DNA from: CAYWMD01 sp964458575 | GTDB taxonomy: Bacteria; Verrucomicrobiota; Verrucomicrobiia; Limisphaerales; JADLHS01 | Direction: 5' to 3' | Assembly (NCBI GenBank): GCA_964458575.1 | Contig: CAYWMD010000004.1 | Span: forward strand, 124,001 to 188,000 | DNA: 64,000 nt | Shown here: positions 26,601-35,383 of the stretch, in pieces | Layout of the letters: each line of letters opens with the position of its first letter | How positions within the stretch are numbered: position 1 is the stretch's first letter | Program-made: the position numbers and the translations under genes | Notes under the pieces: generated by a model | What the model was told of the DNA's origin: nothing | Databases searched by the model: none | Seen by the model: only the letters and a program-made list of their open reading frames with translations

Positions 26601-28649
26601 TCATGGCGCTGGGGTGGTTGGGATTTGCAACGGTGTCATCACCGCTGCTTCGCGGGTCAGGACGAAGATTCCGCGATTCGTGAATTGCAGATGGCCCATC
26701 CCGGGCGTCACGGGCTGGATTGCTTCGCTGTAATCTCCGGCGAGCCCCAGCGGCCCGGCGAGCGCGTTGGTTTTGAAAACGTAAAACACGTTCGTGTCAT
26801 GCGGCGTCGGCGGCGGAACGGCGGCGAAGGCCAGCGTTCGCGTCAGTGGCACACCACCCAACATGCGGGACGAACCCATCGGCAACGTCGCCGACACGCC
26901 CTCGAAACGGTTGCTGGTAAAGACAAGATTGGTGACCGGCCACCCCACCTGTCCCGCGGGCGGCGGCGGAACAATCTGGCCGCCGAAATGATTCGTCGTG
27001 CTCTTGGGACTCGGAATCAGCGACGCGGATGTTTGGGCGCCGTTCCGGAGGAGGCGCAGGCGAAAACTGTTTTCACCAGATTGATTCCGCAAAACGCCGC
27101 TCCAATCCGCATCGTTGTCGAAGATTAGAACGGAATGTGTCGGGTTGGCTCCAGTGTGATAGTCGCCGACCGGGTCTTCGTGGAGTTCGAGCACGATGGC
27201 TTCGATATTCTCCACCGCCAAATCGTCCACCAGCGTCAACGGAATCGCCGCCGAGGTGCCGTTCACGGGCAGCAGGCCATTTTGTGGATCGGAGAAATCC
27301 ACTCCGTTGGTGGCGGTGCTCATGACCGAAATTGAGTAACGCAACTGGCCCGCACAGGGCTGGCTGAAGGAAACCGGCACCCAGTACATGCCCACGCCCT
27401 CCTGCGTGGTTGAGGTGGGTTCGAGAAAGCTCGCCTCCGGTTGCTGGGCGCGCGCGAGGCGGTTGGTGTTGTTTAACGGATTGGCGCCTCCCGCCACTTC
27501 CAAACCATCGCTGTAACCGTCGCCGTCGGTGTCCGCCACCAGCGGATTCGTGCCGAGGGCGATTTCCTCAATATCGGTCAAACCGTCGCCGTCGGTGTCC
27601 TGATCCCCGACCGCCGCCACGCGGTAAAAGCGCGACCCGGTCGCGGATCCGCTCGTCCCGAAATGAAATTGACCGGCGCTGAAGGAGAATTGCGCGTTGC
27701 TGACGACGGTCCAGCCTGTGGCAGGTTGCAAATCCGGTCGGGATTGCAATTGGTACGCGCCCGCGTCCCCGACCAGATCCTCGAAGCTGATCTTGAATTG
27801 ATACCCTCCCTGATCGGTGATGCCGAGGATCCGGATGTTTGCGTTGGGCGGCATGGCCGACAAACCCAAACCCGACACTCCGGCCCGGTAAAGCGACTGA
27901 ATTTCTCCAGCCGAAAGCGCCCGCGTCCAGACTGCCACGTCGTCAATCATCCCCGTCCATAACCCCGGGGTGATGGAAGCCGGACTCGTGCCCGCGTCGT
28001 TGAGCCGTGCGCCCAAGACCAGCGCGTGCAAATTTGCGTTGCTGCGAATCGGGCCGGTGTACGGCTGCGGCGTGCCGACCTCCGCGCCGTTGCGGTAAAG
28101 GTGGAGGAAGCTGCCGTCCGCCACGAAAGCCACGTGTTGGTAACTGCCGGTCGGCATCGGAGTAGACTCAAGCACGGAAACCGGTGATCCGGCCTGTGGC
28201 TGCAACCGAACCCCCAGTTGGCCCGCACCTCCGAGCAGGCCGAATTCAAACTGACCCGCTTGCGTGTCACCCCAGTTGTTCACGATGGCGGCTGACGGTT
28301 GCGGCGGCCCGTCCGCCCATACCCACGCGGACGCGCTCAACGTTGCGGTGGCCTTCGGATAATCCGTCACCCGCACATGTTCACCGGCAGTCGCGCCACC
28401 GAACCACAACGCGCCCCGCAGTTGACTGGCGATCCATTGGGAATTGTCGCCCGTGAACCCGCACAACATGCCGTAGTGCCCCAGGCCGGAGCTATCAACT
28501 GCCACCAGCCCATTGGTTTCGTCGAAACTCCAATATCCGGCCAGTCCGTCCATCATCCCTGCGGTCGCCCGGAACGACAGCGTGCCGGCACAAAGCACGA
28601 TGCTCGCAAGGAGACAAAACTTCCACGAAGTGCCTGGCAATGTTTTCAT
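26601..28649 (-). CDS. Secreted LamG / TSP3 / Calx-beta-type protein
   Basis: A 682-residue protein with a signal peptide (MKTLPGTSWKFCLLASIVLC to ATAG). Residues 35-250 form a concanavalin-like LamG domain (LAGYWSFDETNGLVAVDSSG, GMIDDVAVWTRALSAGEIQS). A calcium-type thrombospondin-3 stretch follows at about 350-400 (DQDTDGDGLTDIEEIALGTN, DTDGDGYSDGLE), then a Calx-beta-like domain (ATNGVDFSDPQNGLL, LVDDLAVENIEAIVLEL) near 420-520, and a C-terminal region I cannot assign. Such domain sets bind calcium and glycans on the outside of the cell. It is the first gene of the four-gene secreted cluster; its stop touches the Shine-Dalgarno of the TcA-like gene. Confidence 0.88.
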   Translation of the reverse strand: MKTLPGTSWKFCLLASIVLCAGTLSFRATAGMMDGLAGYWSFDETNGLVAVDSSGLGHYGMLCGFTGDNSQWIASQLRGALWFGGATAGEHVRVTDYPKATATLSASAWVWADGPPQPSAAIVNNWGDTQAGQFEFGLLGGAGQLGVRLQPQAGSPVSVLESTPMPTGSYQHVAFVADGSFLHLYRNGAEVGTPQPYTGPIRSNANLHALVLGARLNDAGTSPASITPGLWTGMIDDVAVWTRALSAGEIQSLYRAGVSGLGLSAMPPNANIRILGITDQGGYQFKISFEDLVGDAGAYQLQSRPDLQPATGWTVVSNAQFSFSAGQFHFGTSGSATGSRFYRVAAVGDQDTDGDGLTDIEEIALGTNPLVADTDGDGYSDGLEVAGGANPLNNTNRLARAQQPEASFLEPTSTTQEGVGMYWVPVSFSQPCAGQLRYSISVMSTATNGVDFSDPQNGLLPVNGTSAAIPLTLVDDLAVENIEAIVLELHEDPVGDYHTGANPTHSVLIFDNDADWSGVLRNQSGENSFRLRLLRNGAQTSASLIPSPKSTTNHFGGQIVPPPPAGQVGWPVTNLVFTSNRFEGVSATLPMGSSRMLGGVPLTRTLAFAAVPPPTPHDTNVFYVFKTNALAGPLGLAGDYSEAIQPVTPGMGHLQFTNRGIFVLTREAAVMTPLQIPTTPAP

Positions 28650-29258
28650 AAAATCAAAACCCGAAGTTCAGGAATGTTTTTCTGCGAACAGAAGCGGCTC
28701 GCTTGTCAAGGGAATCGGCACGAATGAAAACGGTTGCTGGATGCACCGCTTGCTGAGCTTCGCGCCGGGTCGAAGCTGGACGAGGGCGCAATTGGTGGGT
28801 GGGTGATGCAGAAGGGCGGAACTGAAACGCATAGGCTGGGCTTTCGCTACCGCTTCCGATGGCCTGTGGGAGCGCCTGATCTTGCTTTTACGCCCACGCC
28901 GCGTGTGGCGCCAATACTGAACTCAGCCGCAAAGCGCGATTTTAGTGCGGCTACTTGGGAAATAAGAAGTTGACCAGCTTGCCCGACGTATTAGCGACAT
29001 TGGAGAGAATCGACCAGAGCCGCGAACGCTGCCACGACGGCGTGCGGTTAGATCAAAATGCGGATCGTTGAGCGGCTCGGATCGGGTGGCGAAATGCAAC
29101 CCACTTCTGCGCATCGAGCTGTTGCTCGGCAAGACTGTGGTCTATGACAGCACAAGCGCGTTTCCCAAGGCGCGGCGTATCTCAGCAGAGCGCCGCGTGC
29201 ATTGAGCAGCGTTTTTCAGAAAATGATTGACCTGATTCGCATTGGTCAGAATTCAAGC
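28650..29258. other. 609-base intergenic stretch upstream of the four-gene secreted cluster
   Basis: Lies between the start of the LamG gene and tRNA-Ser. It must hold the cluster's promoter, but I see no consensus pair I would defend. A 79-codon open frame (28734-28973, +) overlaps repeat copy B and is probably not a conventional gene. The rest is repeat copy B and unremarkable sequence. Confidence 0.5.
28850..29179 (+). repeat. Degenerate intergenic repeat, copy B
   Basis: Same-orientation counterpart of the element at 20691-21013. The best-conserved end is 29139-29179, which shares 37 of 41 bases with 20973-21013, including a 24-base exact match. The middle island around 28920-28960 keeps CTGAACT, CGATTT-AGT and CGGCT-CTT. 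Between islands the sequences have diverged and differ by about 25 bases in spacing. The repeat ends 80 bases from the 3' end of tRNA-Ser. Confidence 0.65.
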
Positions 29259-29348
29259 TGGCGGAAGGGGTGGGATTCGAACCCACGTTAGGATTGCTCC
29301 TAAGCCTGATTTCGAGTCAGGTGCCTTCAACCACTCAGCCACCCTTCC
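29259..29348 (-). tRNA. tRNA-Ser (anticodon CGA)
   Basis: On the minus strand the seven-pair acceptor stem is GGAAGGG/CCCTTCC, with discriminator G and an encoded CCA. The anticodon arm is CCTGA-CTCGAAA-TCAGG, giving anticodon CGA (reads UCG). The long variable arm with stem TTAGGA/TCCTAA is typical of serine tRNAs, and the T arm is GTGGG-TTCGAAT-CCCAC. All parts are intact. It is transcribed towards the repeat-flanked secreted cluster. Confidence 0.97.
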
Positions 29349-29409
29349 CGCCGTTGCCAATGATTAAACCACCGTCTCGCCTCCGGCAAAAGTTAATTTG
29401 CGCCGCAGC

Positions 29410-30630
29410 TCATGGCTTCGATTTCGGCGCTTCGGTCAAATGCGTCATCACGCGCGGTTTCTCAAGCCGGATGCGGAAACCGGGTTGACCATTCACCTCA
29501 ATGCGCTGGCCACCGTTCGACAGGATGATCCGCTCGCTGACGCGGAGCATCGTCGCCACCTGGTCGGAAACCTTGCTTTCCGCCGGCAGCGACGGCCGGG
29601 TCTTGTTCACGTAAAGGTCGGGCATCTGGTATTGCGGCAACGCGGCAATGTGTTTGAAGCCCAGCTGGCAACCCAGCACGGCCCCGGCGGTGGCCGCGTT
29701 GCAATCGGCGTCCTCACCCAGCGCCATGGCGTATTGCAACGTCCGATAAAAGTCATCCCGCCCGTAGAGCAACGCCAGCAGCACAAAACCGCCGTTGACC
29801 GGGGTGGAGTTTCCATTCCAACCGCGTTCGCGCCGCCATTTGTCATGGAATACCTGTCGCGCGGTCTTCCAATCTTCCGGATGTTGCTTGAACAACTTGC
29901 GCGCGTCCCCGACGACTTCAGCCATCGCGCTCTTCCGGTCCACCGCCTGGAGGGCGCGTGCCATGGCTTCCTCCATCGTACCTTGGTGAAACGGCATCAG
30001 GCTGATGAGGCTCGTCCAGAACTGCGTCGCTTGCAGCGGTTCTTCGGCCACGGCGATGCGTGCGTAATGAAGTCCGATGTCGGCGGCAGTCTGTGGCATG
30101 CCCGGCGCGATAAGGCCGTAGGACTCGACACAAAACTGGCCGGAGAGATTATACCCGGCGTGCGGATTGCGTTCCGGGCTGCCGGTGTCCGGCGGGATCA
30201 CTCCCTGATCCATCAATTTGCGCGCCTGCCGGTTGGCGACCCAGATGCCTTTGTTCATGTTGGCTTTCCAGATTTCAACTACGCGGCCATAGGGCAATTT
30301 GACCATGGCCTCCTTGTCCATGAACCAAAGGTGCGTCCATTCGAAGTCGTTGTCGTCGTCCGACCGCGCACCGTTGGGGAGGAACGCGAAGTCCGGCAAG
30401 GTGGCGCGCGGAGCGTTCGTGTATTTGAACTCGTGCGGCAAACCTTCCAACCCGCCGATCAGCATGCCCACCCAGCCGCCGTAGATGCGGTCGCGCAGTT
30501 CCTCGCGCGAAATGTCCGCGCTGCCGGCGGAGGCGAAACCCCCGCCCATGACCTGGATAAGCAGCAGAAGGCAAAAGATCTCCGGCCAGCCGGCGGCTGT
30601 TCTGTAATCGCCTGGGATGCGTCGTTTCAC
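29410..30630 (-). CDS. Secreted ADP-ribosylglycohydrolase-family protein
   Basis: A 406-residue protein beginning at a GTG and carrying a signal-like N-terminus (hydrophobic EIFCLLLLIQVMGGGFASAG). Family landmarks are present: an N-terminal RIYGGWVGMLIGGLEGLPHE, the acidic metal site region SDDDNDFEWTHL, NPHAGYNLSGQFCVESYG, and the second metal site GEDADCNAATAGAVLG in place of the usual GGDTDT-AA. Enzymes of the DraG/ARH fold remove ADP-ribose from proteins or small molecules inside cells. An exported form must have another substrate, perhaps a glycoside. The gene ends 61 bases before tRNA-Ser, in the same direction. Confidence 0.85.
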   Translation of the reverse strand: MKRRIPGDYRTAAGWPEIFCLLLLIQVMGGGFASAGSADISREELRDRIYGGWVGMLIGGLEGLPHEFKYTNAPRATLPDFAFLPNGARSDDDNDFEWTHLWFMDKEAMVKLPYGRVVEIWKANMNKGIWVANRQARKLMDQGVIPPDTGSPERNPHAGYNLSGQFCVESYGLIAPGMPQTAADIGLHYARIAVAEEPLQATQFWTSLISLMPFHQGTMEEAMARALQAVDRKSAMAEVVGDARKLFKQHPEDWKTARQVFHDKWRRERGWNGNSTPVNGGFVLLALLYGRDDFYRTLQYAMALGEDADCNAATAGAVLGCQLGFKHIAALPQYQMPDLYVNKTRPSLPAESKVSDQVATMLRVSERIILSNGGQRIEVNGQPGFRIRLEKPRVMTHLTEAPKSKP

Positions 30631-30803
30631 ACGGGTGTTGACGATTCACCTTATCGGCGTGGCGGGGTCACCGCAAGAACAACGGTTTGAGCCGGTTTCG
30701 CGGAAAAATTGAACTTCCACGAAACGTTTTGCGTCGTAGTCTGTTAATTAGATGTAACTGCGGTTCGCGGTTGGAAGTTAAGCTGATTTCGGCGTTTTCG
30801 AGG

Positions 30804-32519
30804 ATGAACGGGAAAAAACCACTCCAGTTCTGGGTTGGGTTGACGCTCGTGCTTGTTTTGGCGGGCTGTACCAATGCGTACTATCGCAAGAGCGCCGACC
30901 GGGATGCGTATCGCGCCATCCAGCAAAAATCGCCGCTGGTGCCCAACACGGACCCGCATTTCACGATCGAGCAAACCAACGTGCTTTCCCTCGAAGGTTA
31001 TCCTGTCGCCACCAACGTCCTGGTCGCGCTGGGCCCGTACGGCGAACGCGAGCGTGATGCGCGCATCCTGCGATTGGAGGACGCGCTGGCCATCGCGGTG
31101 CGGCACAGCCGGGCTTACCAGTCGCGCAAGGAACAGCTTTATCTTGAAGGTCTCGCGCTGATGCTGGCGCGGCATCAATTCGCGCCGATTTTTTCCGCCA
31201 GCGGCAACGGGACCTTCTCCGGACAGACCGAGCAGGTCGTGCGTTACGAAATTGATTCCGCCACCGGCGAACTCGAGCCCGTGCTCAGCGACAATCTGGT
31301 TGAGCAACAGCATGTCAACGCCGATGGTCGCATCGGCGTGAGTTGGTTGATTGGCGGCGTAGGCAGATTGACCACCGCCTTCTCGATGGACTTCCTGCGT
31401 TTCGTCACCGGCGACCCACGCACCACCACGTCATCAGCCCTGGGAGCAACGCTCACGCGGCCGCTGTTGCGCAACGCCGGTTACAAGGCCCAGATGGAGG
31501 TGCTCACCCAGGCCGAACGACAGATGGTTTATGACTTGCGCGATTTCGTGCAATACCGCCGCGAGTTCAGCGTGCAGATTGCCACGACCTACTACAACGT
31601 GCTGGGCCTGCGCGACGCCGTGCGCAACAATTTCCTGAACCTGGAAAGCTCGCGCCGCAACGCCGACCGCACCCGTGCGCTGGCCGAGGAAGGGCGCGTC
31701 ACCCAATCGGACCTGGGCCGGCTCGCACAGCAGGTGTTGACCTCGGAAAGCTCCTGGATCAACAGCATCCGCAGCTACCGACAGGCGCTCGACAATTTCA
31801 AATTCCAACTCGGCTTGAACATTGACGAGAACCTGATCCTCGACGACGCGGAGTTGCGCGAATTGCGCATCCGGCATCCGGACATCAATCCCGAGGATTC
31901 CATCAAAGTGGCGCTGGAGGCGCGGCTCAATCTCATCACCTCGAAGGAGCAATTGGAGGACGCGAACCGCAAGGTGAAGCTGGCCGCCAATTTCCTGCTG
32001 CCCCAGGTGGATCTCTCGTCCTCGGTGATGATCAACAGCGATCCCGATAAAAACACCGGCCTGCCTCTGCCCCAAACGGACCGCTACCGCTACAGCGCCG
32101 GCCTGGCGGTGGACCCGGGCCTCGACAAGCAGGCCGAGCGGGACGCCTATCGCACCTCATTGATCACGCGCGACCGCGCGGCCCGGCAGGTGGACCAGCA
32201 GGAGGACGAAATCAAACTGGAAGTCCGCGACAGTTGGCGTTCACTCGAACAGGCGAAACGCAATTTCGAGATCAGCGAACTCGGCGTGGACATCGCCGAG
32301 CGGCGCGTCGAGGAGCAGAATCTGCTGGCCGAACTGGGCCGCGCCAAGGCGCAGGACCAGGTGGACGCCCAGAACGATCTGGCCAACTCCATGAACGATC
32401 GCACTCAGGCGCTCGTCACCCACACCATCGCGCGGCTGCAATTTTGGAACAACCTTGGCATTCTGTACATCAAGGACAACGGCCAGTGGGAGGAAATCAA
32501 AAATGCAAAAGTTCAATAA
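30804..32519 (+). CDS. TolC-family outer-membrane efflux lipoprotein
   Basis: A 571-residue outer-membrane efflux protein. The N-terminus (MNGKKPLQFWVGLTLVLVLAGC) is a lipoprotein signal with Cys22 as the lipid site, as in the NodT/OprM branch. The repeated long helical hairpins and short beta strands of TolC are visible: RNADRTRALAEEGRVTQSDL, AKAQDQVDAQNDLANSMND, and ALEARLNLITSKEQLEDANR. The ATG at 30804 was chosen because it places the lipobox correctly. The stop overlaps the adaptor start by 17 bases. Together with the next three genes it makes a complete MacAB-TolC-like route from the inner membrane to the outside. Confidence 0.9.
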   Translation: MNGKKPLQFWVGLTLVLVLAGCTNAYYRKSADRDAYRAIQQKSPLVPNTDPHFTIEQTNVLSLEGYPVATNVLVALGPYGERERDARILRLEDALAIAVRHSRAYQSRKEQLYLEGLALMLARHQFAPIFSASGNGTFSGQTEQVVRYEIDSATGELEPVLSDNLVEQQHVNADGRIGVSWLIGGVGRLTTAFSMDFLRFVTGDPRTTTSSALGATLTRPLLRNAGYKAQMEVLTQAERQMVYDLRDFVQYRREFSVQIATTYYNVLGLRDAVRNNFLNLESSRRNADRTRALAEEGRVTQSDLGRLAQQVLTSESSWINSIRSYRQALDNFKFQLGLNIDENLILDDAELRELRIRHPDINPEDSIKVALEARLNLITSKEQLEDANRKVKLAANFLLPQVDLSSSVMINSDPDKNTGLPLPQTDRYRYSAGLAVDPGLDKQAERDAYRTSLITRDRAARQVDQQEDEIKLEVRDSWRSLEQAKRNFEISELGVDIAERRVEEQNLLAELGRAKAQDQVDAQNDLANSMNDRTQALVTHTIARLQFWNNLGILYIKDNGQWEEIKNAKVQ

Positions 32520-34503
32520 GCTCATCGGTTTTATCCGTCGTCAGCCGCCCTGGCGGCTTGTCCTCATGGCGGCGCTTGTCCTCATCGGCGCGCTGCTCTG
32601 GTGGCGCGGCGGCAAAAGTTCCACCGGCAAGATCGCCACGTTTGCCGCCAAGCGCGGCCCGCTGGAAATCACCGTGCTCGAAGGCGGCAGTTTGCAGGCG
32701 CTCGAATCGCAGGAAAGCAAATGCGAGGTGCGCGTTGGTTATCAGGGAACGAAGATTTTGAAAATCGTGGACGAAGGGTATCTCGTCACCGAGGAAGACG
32801 TGAAAACCAACAAGGTGCTCGTGGAACTGGACTCCTCGGACCTGGAAAAACAAATCGTCCAGCAGGAAATCCAGTACCAGTCCGCCCTCGCGAGCCTGAC
32901 GGACGCGCAGCAGAACTATGAGATCCAGATCAACCAAAACCTGAGCGACGTGAAGGCGGCGGAACAGAAAGTCCGCTTCGCGCGAATGGACTTTGACAAA
33001 TTCCTCGGCGACGCCGCGACTGATGACATCGTGAAGAAACTGCGGTTGGACGAACTCCTTGCGGCCGCAACCACGAACGATGTTTCCGCCGCGTCGATCC
33101 CGGACAAGGAAAGCGAGGCTGCAACCAAACCCGGTCCGGGCAATGCGCCGCCAAAGGCTTCTCCGCTGGTGAATTTGACGAACCGGCCGCCGGCTACCGC
33201 GCGCGCGACCGAAGGGACAAATCCGTCGGTCGTCAAGGTTACCTCCGGTCCACCCGGCGGGAATGGACGGCCGCCCATGGCCGCGACCCAGGCGCCACCA
33301 GCCGAAGCCGCGTCCGAGCCACCCCAGGCCAGTTTTCAATTGCCGTCCACGGCGGAAATTGATTTCTCGCAATACGCGCGCATCGAGGTCCTCGGCGACG
33401 GCGAGGCAAAACAGAAAGTGCGCAAGTTCGAAGATGATTTGCAGATCGCGCAAAAGGAATTGGGGCAGGCGAAGGTCACGGTGGACGGCACACGCCGGTT
33501 GTTTGAAAAGGGCTTCGTCACCAAGAATGACCTGCAGCGCGACGAAATCGCCCACGACAACAGCCGGCTCAAGGTGCAGACCGCCGAAACCGCGCGCGAC
33601 CTGTTTTTGAAATACGATTTTCCGAAGTCCGCCGAGGAATCCCTTTCCAAATACCTCGACGCGGTTCGCGAGTTGGACAAAACACGGCGACAGGCGATCT
33701 CCAAGCTGGCCCAGGCGGAAGCGCGCCTCAAATCCGGCCAGGGCCAGTACGAGGTGCAAAGCCGCCAGCGCAAGGACCTGGCCGAACAAAAGGAGAAGTG
33801 TTTCATCCGCGCCAAAAAAACCGGGCTGGTCGTCTATGGCAGTGGGCGCGATGAGTATTGGGGCAACCAGGAGCCGATGCGCGAAGGGGCGACCGTGCGC
33901 GAGCGGCAAACCATTATCACGATCCCCGACATGACCCGCATGTCCGTCAACGTCAAAATCCACGAGAGCTACATCAAGAAGGTGAAGAAGAGCCAGAAGG
34001 CACGTATCACGGTGGACGCGTTCCCGGACAAAATCCTCACGGGCGAAGTCTCCAAAGTCGGCGTCCTGCCCGACTCGCAAAACCGCTGGATGAATCCCGA
34101 CCTCAAGGTTTATGCCGTGACCATCACCATTGACGGGACTTACGACTGGGTGAAACCCGGCATGAGCGCCAAGGCGGAAATCATGGTCAACCAGCTCAAC
34201 GATGTGGTCCAGATTCCGGTTCAGGCCGTATCGGCGTCCGATGGCAAACAGGTGTGCTACGTCGCGAACGGCTTCAAATCCGACCGGCGCGAAATCGAGG
34301 TCGGTGAATTCAACAATGATTTCATCGAAGTCAAAAACGGTTTGAAGGAGGGCGAACGCGTTCTGTTGAGCATGCCCGCCGGCGCGGAAAAGGCGGGTGG
34401 CAAGGCCAAGGAATCGCAACCGGCACCGGCCAAGCCCGAACCCGCAAAACCGGCCAATACCGCCGATCAACCGAAGCCCAATGTCAAACCGGCCAAGGTG
34501 TAA
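32503..34503 (+). CDS. Periplasmic adaptor (HlyD/MacA-type membrane fusion protein)
   Basis: A 666-residue adaptor with a Shine-Dalgarno (GGGAGGA) eight bases before its ATG, which lies within the end of the tolC-like gene. One N-terminal membrane helix (WRLVLMAALVLIGALLWW) precedes a first barrel/lipoyl half (LEITVLEGGSLQALESQESK), a coiled-coil hairpin, the returning lipoyl half (CFIRAKKTGLVVYGS) and a beta-barrel (MSVNVKIHESYIKKVKKSQK). The hairpin is interrupted by about 80 residues of Pro/Ala-rich sequence (roughly residues 205-285), and the C-terminus is another Pro/Lys tail (PAPAKPEPAKPANTADQPKP). Usual MacA proteins are about 370 residues, so the insert and tail account for much of the excess. 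Confidence 0.88.
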   Translation: MQKFNKLIGFIRRQPPWRLVLMAALVLIGALLWWRGGKSSTGKIATFAAKRGPLEITVLEGGSLQALESQESKCEVRVGYQGTKILKIVDEGYLVTEEDVKTNKVLVELDSSDLEKQIVQQEIQYQSALASLTDAQQNYEIQINQNLSDVKAAEQKVRFARMDFDKFLGDAATDDIVKKLRLDELLAAATTNDVSAASIPDKESEAATKPGPGNAPPKASPLVNLTNRPPATARATEGTNPSVVKVTSGPPGGNGRPPMAATQAPPAEAASEPPQASFQLPSTAEIDFSQYARIEVLGDGEAKQKVRKFEDDLQIAQKELGQAKVTVDGTRRLFEKGFVTKNDLQRDEIAHDNSRLKVQTAETARDLFLKYDFPKSAEESLSKYLDAVRELDKTRRQAISKLAQAEARLKSGQGQYEVQSRQRKDLAEQKEKCFIRAKKTGLVVYGSGRDEYWGNQEPMREGATVRERQTIITIPDMTRMSVNVKIHESYIKKVKKSQKARITVDAFPDKILTGEVSKVGVLPDSQNRWMNPDLKVYAVTITIDGTYDWVKPGMSAKAEIMVNQLNDVVQIPVQAVSASDGKQVCYVANGFKSDRREIEVGEFNNDFIEVKNGLKEGERVLLSMPAGAEKAGGKAKESQPAPAKPEPAKPANTADQPKPNVKPAKV

Positions 34504-34696
34504 TCCGCACGAAACTCAAAGTTCCAAGGAAGCACCCATGATCAAGCCATCAAGTGCACAGCCCCGCCGGGGCTCTGGCCCGATCGGAACGGATTTAAAT
34601 CCCGTCCCTGAAACACCGGCGCGCGACGAGTTTTCCCAGATGGGAGGCAAGCTGAAGGTTGGTCATCCGTTTGTGCTTTGAGTTCTGAATTTGGAT

Positions 34697-35383
34697 ATGT
34701 CGTCGCCGATCGTTCAATTTGAAGACGTCCGCAAGCACTACCAGATGGGTCTGGTGACGGTGGAGGCGTTGCGCGGCGTGACGTTCGGCATCGCCGCCGG
34801 CGATTACATCAGCATCATGGGCCCGTCCGGTTGCGGCAAATCCACCCTGCTGAATCTGCTCGGCTGTCTCGACCGGCCGACCTCGGGCCGCTACCTGCTC
34901 GGGGACGAGGACGTTTCGCAAATGCCGGACGACGCGCTCTCGGCGGTGCGCGGCGCGCGGCTCGGTTTCGTTTTCCAATCCTACAACCTGATTCAACAGC
35001 TCACGGTGTTGGAGAACATCGAGATCCCGCTTTACTACCAGGGCCGGCCCGAAGACGAGAGCCGTGAAATTGCCCGAAAACTCGCGGCGCGGGTCGGACT
35101 GGAAGACCGGATCGGGCACAAGCCGTTCGAGCTTTCCGGCGGCCAGCAACAGCGCGTGGCCATTGCGCGCGCGCTGGTCAACGACCCGCTGGTCATCCTC
35201 GCCGATGAACCAACCGGGAATCTCGATTCCGCCTCCGGCGCCGAGATTCTCGCCTTGTTTGACGGGCTCAACGCGCAGGGCAAGACCTTGATCATGGTGA
35301 CCCACGACACGACCGTGTCGTGCCGCGCCCGCCGTGCGATCCGCCTCCGCGACGGCCTGATCGAAAGTGACGTGCCCCAATGA
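34697..35383 (+). CDS. ABC transporter ATPase, MacB/LolD type
   Basis: A 228-residue ATPase subunit with Walker A GPSGCGKST, Q-loop VFQSYNLIQQLTVLENI, signature LSGGQQQR, Walker B VILADEPTGNLDS and the switch His in MVTHD. The YNL-Q-LTVLENI segment and the GNLDS ending are typical of the MacB/LolD/FtsE branch, not of SufC, which matters because suf genes follow. A TTG two codons upstream is an alternative start. It overlaps the permease gene by four bases. The 193 bases before it hold no convincing gene. Confidence 0.93.
   Translation: MSSPIVQFEDVRKHYQMGLVTVEALRGVTFGIAAGDYISIMGPSGCGKSTLLNLLGCLDRPTSGRYLLGDEDVSQMPDDALSAVRGARLGFVFQSYNLIQQLTVLENIEIPLYYQGRPEDESREIARKLAARVGLEDRIGHKPFELSGGQQQRVAIARALVNDPLVILADEPTGNLDSASGAEILALFDGLNAQGKTLIMVTHDTTVSCRARRAIRLRDGLIESDVPQ

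Noticed and set aside
32497..34470. 657-codon minus-strand open frame opposite the adaptor gene
   Set aside because: Antisense shadow; the plus strand has a ribosome site and the HlyD/MacA layout.
34538..34681. Possible 47-codon gene between the adaptor and the ABC ATPase
   Set aside because: It has an AAGGAAG-like site, but no conserved pattern, and the product is low-complexity; treated as spacer.
34697..35383. SufC as identity of the ABC ATPase upstream of sufD
   Set aside because: It overlaps an FtsX-type permease gene and has LolD/MacB-type motifs; it belongs with the efflux genes.
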